Positions 35,297 to 44,031 of a stretch of DNA of 64,000 nt are shown piece after piece. The position numbers and the translations under genes are program-made. Under the pieces are notes generated by a model. The model ran no database searches, was not told the DNA's origin, and saw only the letters and a list, made by a program, of their open reading frames with translations. Positions within the stretch are counted from its first letter, which is position 1. Every line of letters begins with the position of its first letter. The DNA is from UBA6059 sp040222235 (GTDB taxonomy: Bacteria; Bacteroidota; Bacteroidia; Cytophagales; Cyclobacteriaceae): the NCBI GenBank assembly GCA_040222235.1, contig JAVKDO010000134.1:108189-172188 (forward strand), read 5' to 3'.

Positions 35297-37858
35297 TTGG
35301 ATCAGAAAATAAAAATAGAACCGACCCAATACAGCAATGGCTGGCTATGGAAAATGGCATGGCGAGACAGTCGTCGTTCCAGAAGCCGACTATTCCTATT
35401 TACGTCAGCGATTATCCTCGGGATATCTGCCCTAGTGGCGATCAACTCATTTCGCGATAGCCTCTTTGATGAGATCAATAATCAGGCGAAAGGTCTGCTA
35501 GGTGCTGATTTGGTGATAGAAAGCAATAAGCCAATTCCGACAGAGCAGTTGTACTACCTGGATTCATTGGGCTCAGAATGGTCTCGTGAGAGCGCCTTTG
35601 CCTCGATGATTTACTTCCCGAGGACAGATGGTACGAGACTGGTGCAGGTCAGGGCACTGGATGGTAATTTCCCGTATTACGGAGAAATAGAGACACTGCC
35701 TGAAGAAGCGGCGAGGAAATTTCAAATGGGTAAGACCGCCCTGGTCGATCAGACGCTCATGCTACAGTATGATGTGGATGTCGGAGATGAGGTCAAGGTC
35801 GGTGAGGTCACATTTGAGATTGTTGGTAAGCTGCAGCAGGTACCTGGTCAATCAGGTATCACTGCGACGGTAGCACCGGTGGTCTATATTCCCTATCGCT
35901 ACCTCGAGCAGACCGGATTGGTTCAGCGCGGTAGTCGTATCAATTACAATTTCTACTACAAGTTTGGAGATGAAGAACAGGCCACACGCCTCGTAGAGGC
36001 AGAGAAGGATAAATGGGATGCCATGGGCTTTGATTGGGAGACCATAGAGGATCGCAAGAGAAGTACTGGAGAGGCATTTGGTAACCTTACCAATTTCCTC
36101 AATCTCGTGGCTTTCGTGGCATTATTGCTTGGCTGTGTGGGTGTTGCCAGCGCCGTGCACATCTATATCAAAGAAAAGATCGCTATTGTATCCGTGCTCA
36201 GGTGTTTGGGCGTGAAGGGATGGCAGGCTTTCAAGATTTATCTATTCCAGATTTCTGTGATGGGATTCATCGGCTCGGTGATAGGAGCCATGCTGGGTTC
36301 GTTGCTTCAGGGCTACTTACCAGAATTGATGAAGGACTTTATCCCGATGACCTTGGATGTTGGCTTTTCGTGGGCATCAGTTGCAGAAGGTATTGTGTTA
36401 GGTACAGTGATTTCAGTGCTTTTTGCATTGATTCCACTACTGACTGTGAGGCATGTGTCACCTCTGCGTGCCATTCGAGCCAGCTTCGAGGAACAAGTGG
36501 CCTCCAAAGACAAACTTGTCTGGTTGGTGGGAGGCCTAGTGATACTTTTTGTTTTTAGTTTTGCTTGGATACAGATCAAGAAGCCATTGGATGCAATGTT
36601 CTTTACGATAGGATTAATCATCGCATTTGCAGCTTTGGTTGGCTTATCAAAATTGGTGATGGTGGTCGTGAGGAAATACTTCCCGACCGATTGGAGCTAC
36701 GTCTGGCGGCAGGGATTGGCTAATCTGTATCGACCACAAAACCAGACCTTGATTTTGATTACTTCTATTGGATTGGGTACCGCCCTCATTACTACGCTTT
36801 ATCTGGTGCAGGATATCCTTGTTGACAAAGTATCCATCAGCGGATCTGGTGATCGACCTAATATGGTACTTTTTGATATCCAGACAAGTCAAAAGGATGA
36901 AATCAGCGAGCTTACCGTTGACTATGATATGCCTGTGATCCAGGAGGTGCCGATTGTAACCATGCGGCTGCTGGAAGTAGAAGGCACGACGTTGGCTGAC
37001 CTCAAAGCAGACTCAACCATTGACATGCCCAAGTGGGCTTTCAACAGGGAGTACCGAGTGACCTACCGAGATGAGCTGATTGATTCTGAAGAGATCTTTG
37101 AGGGCACCTGGCATGGTGATGTGGAGAACTCGAGCGACTCAGTACTGGTGTCCATATCCAAGGGTTATGCAGAGAATCTCAACCTTGAGATTGGCGATGA
37201 AATGGTCTTCAACGTCCAGGGTGCTGTCATTGCAGCTCGGGTAGGTAGTTTTAGAGACATTGACTGGAGTCGTGTGCAGACCAACTTTCTGGTGGTATTC
37301 CCAACGGGCGTATTGGAGAAAGCACCACAGTTTCATGTGCTGGTCACCCGCACAGATAATAAGGAGCTCTCCGCGCGCTATCAGCAAGCGATTGTACGGA
37401 GCTACCCGAATATTTCCATTGTTGATTTAGAATTGATCCTTAAGACGCTTGATGATATTCTTGGTAAAGTTGCCTTTGTGATCCGGTTTATGGCACTCTT
37501 TAGTATAGTGACTGGCTTACTCGTATTGATCGGATCAGTGATCATTAGTAAGTTTCAACGGGTGCAGGAGAGTGTACTATTACGAACCTTAGGAGCCGTG
37601 AAAAAGCAGATTTATCAGATTACTGCTCTGGAATATCTAATTCTTGGCGCACTCTCCTCACTGGCAGGAGTGTTTATTTCACTGATTGGTAGCTGGATGT
37701 TGGCCATATTCACTTTTGAAGCACCTTTTGTGCCGACTTTGCTGCCGATGTTGGTGACTTTTGTATCGATTACTTTATTGACCATGTTTATTGGTCTATC
37801 AAATAGCCGGGGGATTGTAAGCAAGCCACCACTGGAAATATTAAGAAACGAAACCTGA
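35297..37858 (+). CDS. YbbP-like ABC transporter permease
   Basis: 853 residues with a TTG start at 35297; the next ATG (35354) would remove WLWKMAWRD, which is conserved at the start of the family. Two FtsX-type halves: helix 1 (about 28-48), MacB-like periplasmic domain, three helices (about 275-400), then helices near 410-450 and a second half ending with three helices. This ten-helix arrangement with two periplasmic domains is that of YbbP rather than MacB or LolC. With the ATPase and TesA it probably handles lipids or lipoproteins. Confidence 0.88.
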   Translation: MDQKIKIEPTQYSNGWLWKMAWRDSRRSRSRLFLFTSAIILGISALVAINSFRDSLFDEINNQAKGLLGADLVIESNKPIPTEQLYYLDSLGSEWSRESAFASMIYFPRTDGTRLVQVRALDGNFPYYGEIETLPEEAARKFQMGKTALVDQTLMLQYDVDVGDEVKVGEVTFEIVGKLQQVPGQSGITATVAPVVYIPYRYLEQTGLVQRGSRINYNFYYKFGDEEQATRLVEAEKDKWDAMGFDWETIEDRKRSTGEAFGNLTNFLNLVAFVALLLGCVGVASAVHIYIKEKIAIVSVLRCLGVKGWQAFKIYLFQISVMGFIGSVIGAMLGSLLQGYLPELMKDFIPMTLDVGFSWASVAEGIVLGTVISVLFALIPLLTVRHVSPLRAIRASFEEQVASKDKLVWLVGGLVILFVFSFAWIQIKKPLDAMFFTIGLIIAFAALVGLSKLVMVVVRKYFPTDWSYVWRQGLANLYRPQNQTLILITSIGLGTALITTLYLVQDILVDKVSISGSGDRPNMVLFDIQTSQKDEISELTVDYDMPVIQEVPIVTMRLLEVEGTTLADLKADSTIDMPKWAFNREYRVTYRDELIDSEEIFEGTWHGDVENSSDSVLVSISKGYAENLNLEIGDEMVFNVQGAVIAARVGSFRDIDWSRVQTNFLVVFPTGVLEKAPQFHVLVTRTDNKELSARYQQAIVRSYPNISIVDLELILKTLDDILGKVAFVIRFMALFSIVTGLLVLIGSVIISKFQRVQESVLLRTLGAVKKQIYQITALEYLILGALSSLAGVFISLIGSWMLAIFTFEAPFVPTLLPMLVTFVSITLLTMFIGLSNSRGIVSKPPLEILRNET

Positions 37859-37863
37859 TTTTT

Positions 37864-38373
37864 ATGAATTATGTGATCGTGTCCGCTTTGGCGGCCCTAC
37901 TTTTTTTCACAGGACAAAGTGACGTCAAGGCTCAATCTTCAGAGTTGAGTAGTCAAGAGGCAGAAGTCATGGAAGTTGTATTTCGCCTCTTCGAGGGCAT
38001 GCGACAAGGAGACAGCTCCATGGTCAGCTCGGTCTTCACGGATGATGTAAGAATGTACACCGTATTCGGACCTGATCGAGACAATCAGTTTAAGGTGGAT
38101 AATGTCGATGGCTTTCTTAAAGCAGTAGGCACACCACATGAGACCGTTTGGGATGAGCCCATCTGGGACTATACGATTCAGATCGATGGCAACCTCGCCC
38201 ATGTTTGGACCAAGTACGCTTTCTATGCAGGTGATAAGTTCAGCCACTGCGGTGTGGACGACTTCCAGTTTGTGAAGACAGCAGATGGTTGGAAGGTCTT
38301 TTCGCTAGCGGATACACGGCAGTATACAGATTGTGATCTACCACCAACGGATCAGATGGAGCGGGGGTTTTAA
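37864..38373 (+). CDS. secreted NTF2-like (SnoaL/DUF4440-type) protein
   Basis: 169 residues. Signal peptide (MNYVIVSALAALLFFTGQSDVKAQ), then the NTF2-like pattern: a helix with VMEVVFRLFEGMRQGDSSMVSSVF, then TDDVRMYTVFG, IWDYTIQIDGNLAHVWTKYAFYAG and FVKTADGWKVFSLADTRQ. The two cysteines (SHCGVDDF and YTDCDLPP) may pair in the periplasm. Five bases after the ybbP-like permease gene, so co-transcribed. Ligand or reaction unknown. Confidence 0.78.
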   Translation: MNYVIVSALAALLFFTGQSDVKAQSSELSSQEAEVMEVVFRLFEGMRQGDSSMVSSVFTDDVRMYTVFGPDRDNQFKVDNVDGFLKAVGTPHETVWDEPIWDYTIQIDGNLAHVWTKYAFYAGDKFSHCGVDDFQFVKTADGWKVFSLADTRQYTDCDLPPTDQMERGF

Positions 38374-38401
38374 ACTGCTCGATAATGCGCTGAAATTCCC
38401 C

Positions 38402-38434
38402 AGACTTACGAAGTTTTCAAAACTTCGTAAGTCT
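38402..38434. repeat. REP-like 33-bp palindrome, copy 1
   Basis: A perfect palindrome with 16-base arms (AGACTTACGAAGTTTT and its complement) around a central C. A degenerate right half (AAAACTTCGTAGGTCTTA) follows at 38462-38479. It lies just downstream of the RAYT gene. Confidence 0.85.
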
Positions 38435-38489
38435 TACCTCAGCAGTTCCTAAAACAGTTTAAAAACTTCGTAGGTCTTAGCATCTGCTA

Positions 38490-39038
38490 TCAGAAAAGCA
38501 GTTTTCTAGCGTCATCATCGCTTTGACAGGTCTGATGGAATTTGATGAACTCATCCAAACCACCAAACCAATGCAAGACTTCTTTTCTGCGCAATTGCGT
38601 AGATTGATTACCAATCAATGCTGGGTAAGAGCTGTATTTCCAATCCTCTGGTTGCTTTGCCAATCCAGCCCTGAGAGGATTGAGATGGATATATGCAATG
38701 ATCATTGAGAAGTAGGCATCACTGTCAATTTCTTTTCTCTTATATCGGTTCTGAAAGAGACTTCCGATCCGACCATAGCTTTCATTAATGGCTTTTGCAT
38801 AAGAAATGAAGAGGTTTTTGAAAGCGTTAGCGACCAGATACTCTTCCTGATCCGCCTTCACGCGAACGAACAAATGAAAATGGTTAGGCATCAGGCAATA
38901 ACTCAGCGTATCTAAGTGCTTGGAACAGTAGTGCCGATATTTATCAAGGAAGAACAAGTAGTTCCTAGGCTCCTTAAATAAGGCTTCCCTATTGACACTT
39001 CGATTGTAAACGTGATAATATTTGCCTACTTCCATCAT
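38490..39038 (-). CDS. REP-associated tyrosine transposase (RAYT)
   Basis: 182 residues of the IS200/IS605-like Y1 HUH family. N-terminal YYHVYNRSVNREALF, the HUH motif PNHFHLFVR (about residues 51-59), and the Tyr region YFSMIIAYIHLNPLRAG, with a candidate catalytic Tyr in YIHLNP. RAYTs cut and join single-stranded REP hairpins and are single-copy host genes rather than mobile insertion sequences. The gene stands between palindromic repeats (38402, 39152, 39431), its presumed substrates. Confidence 0.92.
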   Translation of the reverse strand: MMEVGKYYHVYNRSVNREALFKEPRNYLFFLDKYRHYCSKHLDTLSYCLMPNHFHLFVRVKADQEEYLVANAFKNLFISYAKAINESYGRIGSLFQNRYKRKEIDSDAYFSMIIAYIHLNPLRAGLAKQPEDWKYSSYPALIGNQSTQLRRKEVLHWFGGLDEFIKFHQTCQSDDDARKLLF

Positions 39039-39151
39039 AATTAAATCTACAAAGTAAGACTGAAATAATTATTTCCCGTGCAAGCCTAATGACCGTTTTT
39101 GGGAGACATCTGCCGAGTCCCAGACTTATGAAAAGCCGCTCAGGTACCTCC

Positions 39152-39184
39152 AGACTTACGAAGTTTTCAAAACTTCGTAAGTCT
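39152..39184. repeat. REP-like 33-bp palindrome, copy 2
   Basis: Same 16-base arms as copy 1 around a central C, in the same orientation. Confidence 0.85.
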
Positions 39185-39430
39185 TACATTTGCTGTTCAC
39201 AAAGCAGTTTTCAAAACTTTATGAGGCCTTATCTCTGCTGTCAGAAGAGCAGTCTTATAGCATGGGAACCGATAAATGTAATAGTGGAGCAAAAGACTAC
39301 TCTACTTCTTCCAAAGTACTTTTTCTTTTTGATGCTTCGGCTTTTGCACTGAATCTTAGTAGTATTTCTCTTTTTGTGTCGCTTGAATTACGCGATAGTT
39401 AAGCTGTCAGAAAAGCCGCTGAAGTACCCC

Positions 39431-39463
39431 AGACTTACGAAGTTTTGAAAACTTCGTAAGTCT
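39431..39463. repeat. REP-like 33-bp palindrome, copy 3
   Basis: Same 16-base arms around a central G instead of C, so formally the inverse of the other copies. Confidence 0.85.
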
Positions 39464-39480
39464 TACCTCTGCTGTTCGAA

Positions 39481-39535
39481 AAGCAGTTTTCTAGCGTCAT
39501 CGCCGCTTCAAAAGGTATGCTGGAACTCAACCAAT
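39481..39535 (-). pseudogene. remnant of a second RAYT gene, 3' end only
   Basis: The 22 bases AGCAGTTTTCTAGCGTCATC plus two flanking positions repeat the 3' end of the RAYT gene (38490 onward) almost exactly, and similarity fades over the next 35 bases (GGT.TG.TGGAA). In the RAYT frame it reads EFQHTF, stop, SGDDARKLLF against EFIKFHQTCQSDDDARKLLF. It adjoins palindrome copy 3. Confidence 0.6.
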
Positions 39536-39539
39536 CTGC

Positions 39540-41237
39540 CTATCCCTCCCAGATCACGGTCTCTTTCTGATCATACCACTGTTGTAGTTTATCCGAGTAG
39601 TGCTCCTCGATCTTGGGGCGTTTGATTTTCATAGTAGGCGTCAATATGCCATTGTCAGTCGACCATTCTTCTTTTACTACTACGACATTATAGACGCGCT
39701 CATAGTTGACCAGATCTTTGTTGATAGCAGACACAGCTAGTGCCAATGATTGCTCGACTTCTTGCCTTGGAGCACTTTTCCCTATTTCTGATAAGACGAT
39801 CAAGGCCATAGGTTGTGGGAGTTCACGCCCGACCAGACAGATTTGTTCGATATTGTTATTCATCCCAAACTGCCACTCGATCGGCCCAGGGACGATATAT
39901 TCACCCTTGGCAGACTTGAAGGTATCTTTTACCCTACCGGTAATTTTCAAAAAACCATCCTTATCCAGTTCACCCATGTCCCCAGTGTGGAGCCACCCAT
40001 CCTTGAGCACTTCTGCTGTCATCTCAGGCTCGTTGTAGTAGCCTTGCATGACCCAATCTGATCGCATGACGACCTCTCCATTTTGTGGATCGATTTTCAC
40101 CTCCACGCCATCATACAGCTGACCGACAGTCCCAGGTTTTACGGCACCCTCCTTCATCACGGAGCACACAGCCGAATTTTCCGACATACCATAGGCTTCA
40201 TGCAGGTAGAGTCCAAGACTATTGTAAAACTTGTGAATGGAACTATGGCATGGAGCTGCACCAGTGATGGCAAATTCCACCTCTGAGAGTCCCAGCCCAT
40301 CCAGTATTTTCTGTCTGACCTTCTTATTGATAATTGGGATTTTGAGGAGCAGGTTCAGCTTCTTTTCTGGCATTTTTGACAGCACACCTAGCTGAAATTT
40401 GGTCCAAATCCTTGGAACACCAAAAAAGACTGTAGGCCGAGTTTCCTTTAGATTATCGAGAAAAGTATCGAGAGATTCAGCGAAAGAGATCACCCCACCG
40501 GAGGTATAGTTGCCCACACCGATGATGGCCCGTTCTGCTATATGACATAGTGGTAGATAGGAGAAATATCTATGTCTTGCTTTCGTAAAGTCTACCACCT
40601 TACGAACCGCTTCACTAGAGGCTATATACGAGCCATGGTTTAGCATTACCCCCTTGGGGCTGCCGGTAGTGCCCGAGGTGTAGACGATTGTCCATAGATC
40701 TTCAGGGCTTGGTATGTTTATTTCGGGTACGGGCGCATGTTGAGCGATCAGGTCGTTCCACTGCTCCATTCCGGTAGTTGGCCCTAGCGGAATGGATATA
40801 CATCCGACTGACTTAGGCACTCCATGCTGCATATGCTCCCAATCATCGAGCTTACCAACAAAGAGCAATTTCGAATCGCTATGTGTTAGCACATGGTTAA
40901 GCTGATCGGCAGTAAGGTTGGGGTAAAATGGGACGGAGACATGGCCGCTCATAATGATAGCAAGATCTGTGATGATCCAGTGCGCACAGTTTTTGGAGAC
41001 CAGTGCGATGTTGCTCTTTTCCGGTAGGCCCATGGCAAGGATAGCGCTCGCCATTTTGCGCGCCTCCAGACCAGCGTCACGCCAAGAATAAATCTTCCAT
41101 TGTCCCTCTGCAGCCTGTCTGAGAAACGGCGCATCAGACATTTGGTTTTCCCAGTGTAAAAAGCGTTCTAAATAGGTCAAGTTTTCACCAGTAGGCTGAG
41201 GGATGTGGGAAGGGGAGGTTTGAGTCAAAGTCTCCAT
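39540..41237 (-). CDS. long-chain acyl-CoA ligase (AMP-binding)
   Basis: 565 residues of the ANL adenylating family. P-loop-like motif YTSGTTGSPKGVMLNH (about residue 186), the A5 motif YGMSENSAVC, A7 motif LHTGDMGELDKDGFLKITGR and the hinge. The sequence after A8 is short and ends KLQQWYDQKETVIWEG. Long-chain fatty acid activation is likely, since it matches the short Bacteroidota long-chain ligases rather than acetyl-CoA synthetase. Probably membrane associated. Divergent from the amine oxidase gene. Confidence 0.9.
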   Translation of the reverse strand: METLTQTSPSHIPQPTGENLTYLERFLHWENQMSDAPFLRQAAEGQWKIYSWRDAGLEARKMASAILAMGLPEKSNIALVSKNCAHWIITDLAIIMSGHVSVPFYPNLTADQLNHVLTHSDSKLLFVGKLDDWEHMQHGVPKSVGCISIPLGPTTGMEQWNDLIAQHAPVPEINIPSPEDLWTIVYTSGTTGSPKGVMLNHGSYIASSEAVRKVVDFTKARHRYFSYLPLCHIAERAIIGVGNYTSGGVISFAESLDTFLDNLKETRPTVFFGVPRIWTKFQLGVLSKMPEKKLNLLLKIPIINKKVRQKILDGLGLSEVEFAITGAAPCHSSIHKFYNSLGLYLHEAYGMSENSAVCSVMKEGAVKPGTVGQLYDGVEVKIDPQNGEVVMRSDWVMQGYYNEPEMTAEVLKDGWLHTGDMGELDKDGFLKITGRVKDTFKSAKGEYIVPGPIEWQFGMNNNIEQICLVGRELPQPMALIVLSEIGKSAPRQEVEQSLALAVSAINKDLVNYERVYNVVVVKEEWSTDNGILTPTMKIKRPKIEEHYSDKLQQWYDQKETVIWEG

Positions 41238-41335
41238 AGGCAGTTTAATGTTGATAATAAGGAGAAGAAGATAATCAAAAAGTATTATTTCATGCGTCTC
41301 TGCTATATCAGAGTAGATATGTTTACTTTAAAAGT

Positions 41336-42688
41336 ATGTCAAGGACAAAGGTCATTATAGTAGGTGCCGGGTTGGCCGGATTGACTACCGCCAATGAATT
41401 GCAAAAGCTGGGGATTAGTTTCCAAGTCTTGGAAGCAAGAGGGCGCATAGGTGGACGTACCTACACGGTCAACACAGAACATGTTGAGGAGCCGGTCGAT
41501 CTTGGAGGTCAGTGGATCGGACCGGGTCAGGACGAGATGTATAAGTTAGTCAAGCAGTTGGGCTTGGGCTTGGTGGATCAAGACTCGGAAGGAAAGAAGA
41601 TCATCGATTTTGACAAAAAGCTTCGCAACTATACCGGTACTATTCCCAAACTAGGGCCTCATATTCTGCTTGATCTGCAATGGGCCATCAAGAAGCTTGA
41701 TCAGTTGATGGCGAAAATCGACCTGGACGCACCGCAGTTTAGTCATGGAGCCAAGCGCTGGGATGCGATGACGGTGGAGTCATGGAAGCTTGATAATGTT
41801 CGTTTTTCGGATACGAGAAAGATGTTTGATGTCATGGTCAATGCAGTCTTTGCCGCAGACCCTGCTGATCTATCCATGCTTCATTTTCTCTTTTATCTAA
41901 AAAGCGGAGGTGGCTTAGAGAAGTTGATAGAGACTAAGGGGGGTGCTCAAGAGTCGAGAATAGTCGGAGGAGCGCAACAGCTCGCACAGGGCTTATTCGA
42001 AAAAGTGTCTGAAGATGTAGAGCTAAATGCACCCGTCCTTCGCGTTGAGCAGTCTTCCAAAGGCATATCCGTTTTCACACCATTGGGGACTTTCGAAGCT
42101 GATAGATTGGTGATGACGATACCGCCATTCTTACTCAATAAGATCGGGTTTGAGCCCGAGCTCACCCCGCTGCGGCAACAAATGATTCAGCGCTTCCCCA
42201 TGGGAAGTGTCATCAAATGCGTTGCACTCTATCATGAGCCTTTTTGGAAAGAAAAAGGATTTTGTGGGGAAGCGATTAGCGATAAAGGGCCTGTGCAGTT
42301 TATGTTTGATGATACACCAAAGAAAGAGATTCCGGGAGCACTAGTAGGCTTTATCGCAGGCAATCAAGCTAGAAAATGGGGCCGTGTGGATATGCAAGCC
42401 AGGAAGCGAGTGGTACTTCAGCAGTTTGCACGATACTTTGGTGAACAAGCGCTGAAGCCTATCGACTATATCGATCAGGACTGGTCAGCGGAGGAGTACA
42501 GTGCTGGTTGCTACGCTGGCTACTTCCCGCCCAATGCGCTGACCGAGTTTGGTGAGCTACTCAGAAAGCCCGAAGGACTGATCCACTGGGCAGGGACGGA
42601 GACGGCTACCAATTGGAATGGATATATGGAGGGGGCGGTCCGCTCGGGCCAGCGAGTGACTAGAGAATTGGCTGCTATTTACCATTAA
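41336..42688 (+). CDS. flavin-containing amine oxidase family protein
   Basis: 450 residues. FAD-binding motif VIIVGAGLAGLTTANELQKLG (residues 6-26), then EARGRIGGRTYTV and LGGQWIGPGQDEMYKLV as in monoamine oxidases. The C-terminal flavin-contact stretch IHWAGTETATNWNGYMEGA is present; the cysteine that binds FAD covalently in MAO is replaced by N-x-W here. No signal peptide. Substrate could be an amine or another reduced compound. Confidence 0.88.
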   Translation: MSRTKVIIVGAGLAGLTTANELQKLGISFQVLEARGRIGGRTYTVNTEHVEEPVDLGGQWIGPGQDEMYKLVKQLGLGLVDQDSEGKKIIDFDKKLRNYTGTIPKLGPHILLDLQWAIKKLDQLMAKIDLDAPQFSHGAKRWDAMTVESWKLDNVRFSDTRKMFDVMVNAVFAADPADLSMLHFLFYLKSGGGLEKLIETKGGAQESRIVGGAQQLAQGLFEKVSEDVELNAPVLRVEQSSKGISVFTPLGTFEADRLVMTIPPFLLNKIGFEPELTPLRQQMIQRFPMGSVIKCVALYHEPFWKEKGFCGEAISDKGPVQFMFDDTPKKEIPGALVGFIAGNQARKWGRVDMQARKRVVLQQFARYFGEQALKPIDYIDQDWSAEEYSAGCYAGYFPPNALTEFGELLRKPEGLIHWAGTETATNWNGYMEGAVRSGQRVTRELAAIYH

Positions 42689-42775
42689 CCCTTTAGTTCA
42701 ACCATTCGAAAAGAGGATCGTTAGACATTGATATTCACATTGTCTTTCTTTGCCCTTCATTTTTGTCATTGACCC

Positions 42776-43717
42776 ATGTTCATCCATCAAGTAGCACATT
42801 ATCTTCCATCCCGACGGATCAATAATGCCCATTTTGAGGCGATCAACGGCCTAACTAGCGACTGGATTACCGAGCGTACTGGTATGTACGAGCGGCGCAG
42901 AGCCGCTGAGGAGGAGAACACCAATACCATGGCGATAGAGGTGACCAAGGCGCTTCAAGCCAAAGTGGACTTATCCGATGTGGATCTTGTCGTAGCTGGT
43001 TCATACACTTTCTACGACATGATCGTGACGCCTGCACATGCGGTGCAGCGTTATTTGCAACTCGATGCGATTCCGGTATTAGGAATTACGTCAGCATGCT
43101 CATCGTTTCTTAATGCAGCGGAGATCGTTCAGGGCTATTTTGCAATGGGCAAATCGACCAAGGCTCTGGTCATCTTATCGGAGCAGAACTCACTTTACCA
43201 TAATGAAGCTGATCCTAAAGCGGGCCACCTCTGGGGTGATGGAGCTGTGGCCGTTCTCTTTACAAAAGAGCGTCATAGTGCTCGCGACTTGACGGTGAGA
43301 GATGTATCCACAGCGGGTGCTGCGAATGTGAGCAAGGGTACGGAAGGAGTAATGTTGAAGCCTGCGCATGGCGGTATTGATATGCCACATGGTAAGGACG
43401 TCTTCATTAATGCCTGCAACTACATGGCTTCTCAAACCAAGCGCATCCTGGAGCGTAACGGCAAGACACTAGAAGATCTATCTTATTTGGTGCCTCACCA
43501 GGCCAACTTACGGATCTCTAAGAATGTAATGCAGACCCTCGGACTTCCAGATGAGCGCACCTTATCTAATGTACAATACCTGGGTAATACCGGAAGTGCC
43601 GGCTGTGCCATAGCGTTATCTGAGCATTGGGAAAAGTACCAGCCGGGAGACTTATTGGTAGTGGTAGTCTTCGGTGGAGGCTACAGCTATGGTGCTATGC
43701 TACTCTCACTAGACTAG
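42776..43717 (+). CDS. beta-ketoacyl-ACP synthase III-like enzyme
   Basis: 313 residues. The KAS III triad is complete: Cys108 in GITSACSSFLNA, His near 241 in VPHQANLRI and Asn near 270 in YLGNTGSAG. WITERTGMYERRRAAEEEN is the N-terminal FabH signature region. FabH enzymes start fatty acid synthesis from acetyl-CoA or a branched acyl-CoA; the short N-terminal part and the surrounding genes hint at a paralogue with a special starter rather than the housekeeping FabH. Followed by a hairpin terminator. Confidence 0.88.
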   Translation: MFIHQVAHYLPSRRINNAHFEAINGLTSDWITERTGMYERRRAAEEENTNTMAIEVTKALQAKVDLSDVDLVVAGSYTFYDMIVTPAHAVQRYLQLDAIPVLGITSACSSFLNAAEIVQGYFAMGKSTKALVILSEQNSLYHNEADPKAGHLWGDGAVAVLFTKERHSARDLTVRDVSTAGAANVSKGTEGVMLKPAHGGIDMPHGKDVFINACNYMASQTKRILERNGKTLEDLSYLVPHQANLRISKNVMQTLGLPDERTLSNVQYLGNTGSAGCAIALSEHWEKYQPGDLLVVVVFGGGYSYGAMLLSLD

Positions 43718-43755
43718 ACTCTTTTTACTTACAACTGTACAGGATTGAAAAACTT

Positions 43756-43776
43756 AGTGTTCGTAAACCGAACACT
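43756..43776 (+). terminator. hairpin after the KAS III gene
   Basis: AGTGTTCG (43756-43763), loop TAAAC, CGAACACT (43769-43776), then TTATT. Perfect 8-bp stem, 38 bases after the stop codon. Confidence 0.6.
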
Positions 43777-43982
43777 TTATTAGGGAGACGTTCATCCAAT
43801 AATATATAACTATTTGATTGTCATATACTTGTGATTTTTGGCACAGGAGTTGTAAAACTCTTAGCAGCTTGTTTTACAACACTGAGCCCAAGGTCAAAAC
43901 TCAAATTTCAAACAAGTCAATGATTGAGAAATAGTTATAGGTTAAAAACTCAAGAACTTAATAGTTTACGGTTGGTTAATGA

Positions 43983-44012
43983 AAAAAAGGAGGACAATTG
44001 CCCTCCTTTTTT
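43983..44012. terminator. bidirectional terminator between convergent genes
   Basis: AAAAAAGGAGG (43983-43993) and CCTCCTTTTTT (44002-44012) form an 11-bp stem with an 8-base loop, giving a U-tract on both strands. It serves the NUMOD4 gene on the minus strand and anything reading from the left. The rest of 43718-44031 is AT-rich with no gene seen. Confidence 0.8.
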
Positions 44013-44031
44013 CTTTTGTGTTAGCACAGCT

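Larger units (their letters stand above)
39119..39535. repeat. REP-like repeat cluster upstream of the RAYT gene
   Basis: It contains two full palindromes (39152-39184 and 39431-39463), a left half-copy (39119-39132) and a degenerate right half near 39206-39231. Each full copy follows a conserved lead-in of the type AGCCGCT...TACC and is followed by CTTAC(C/A)T and a small hairpin CTGCT-N8-AGCAG. Nothing else was recognised in the 500 bases between the RAYT gene and the acyl-CoA ligase. Confidence 0.75.

Noticed and set aside
39089..39402. Two overlapping open frames in the REP cluster
   Set aside because: They read through the palindromes and half-copies and encode repeat-derived peptides.
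43756..43776. Perfect hairpin considered as a regulator operator
   Set aside because: Its position after the KAS III stop codon and the T-rich tail fit a terminator better.
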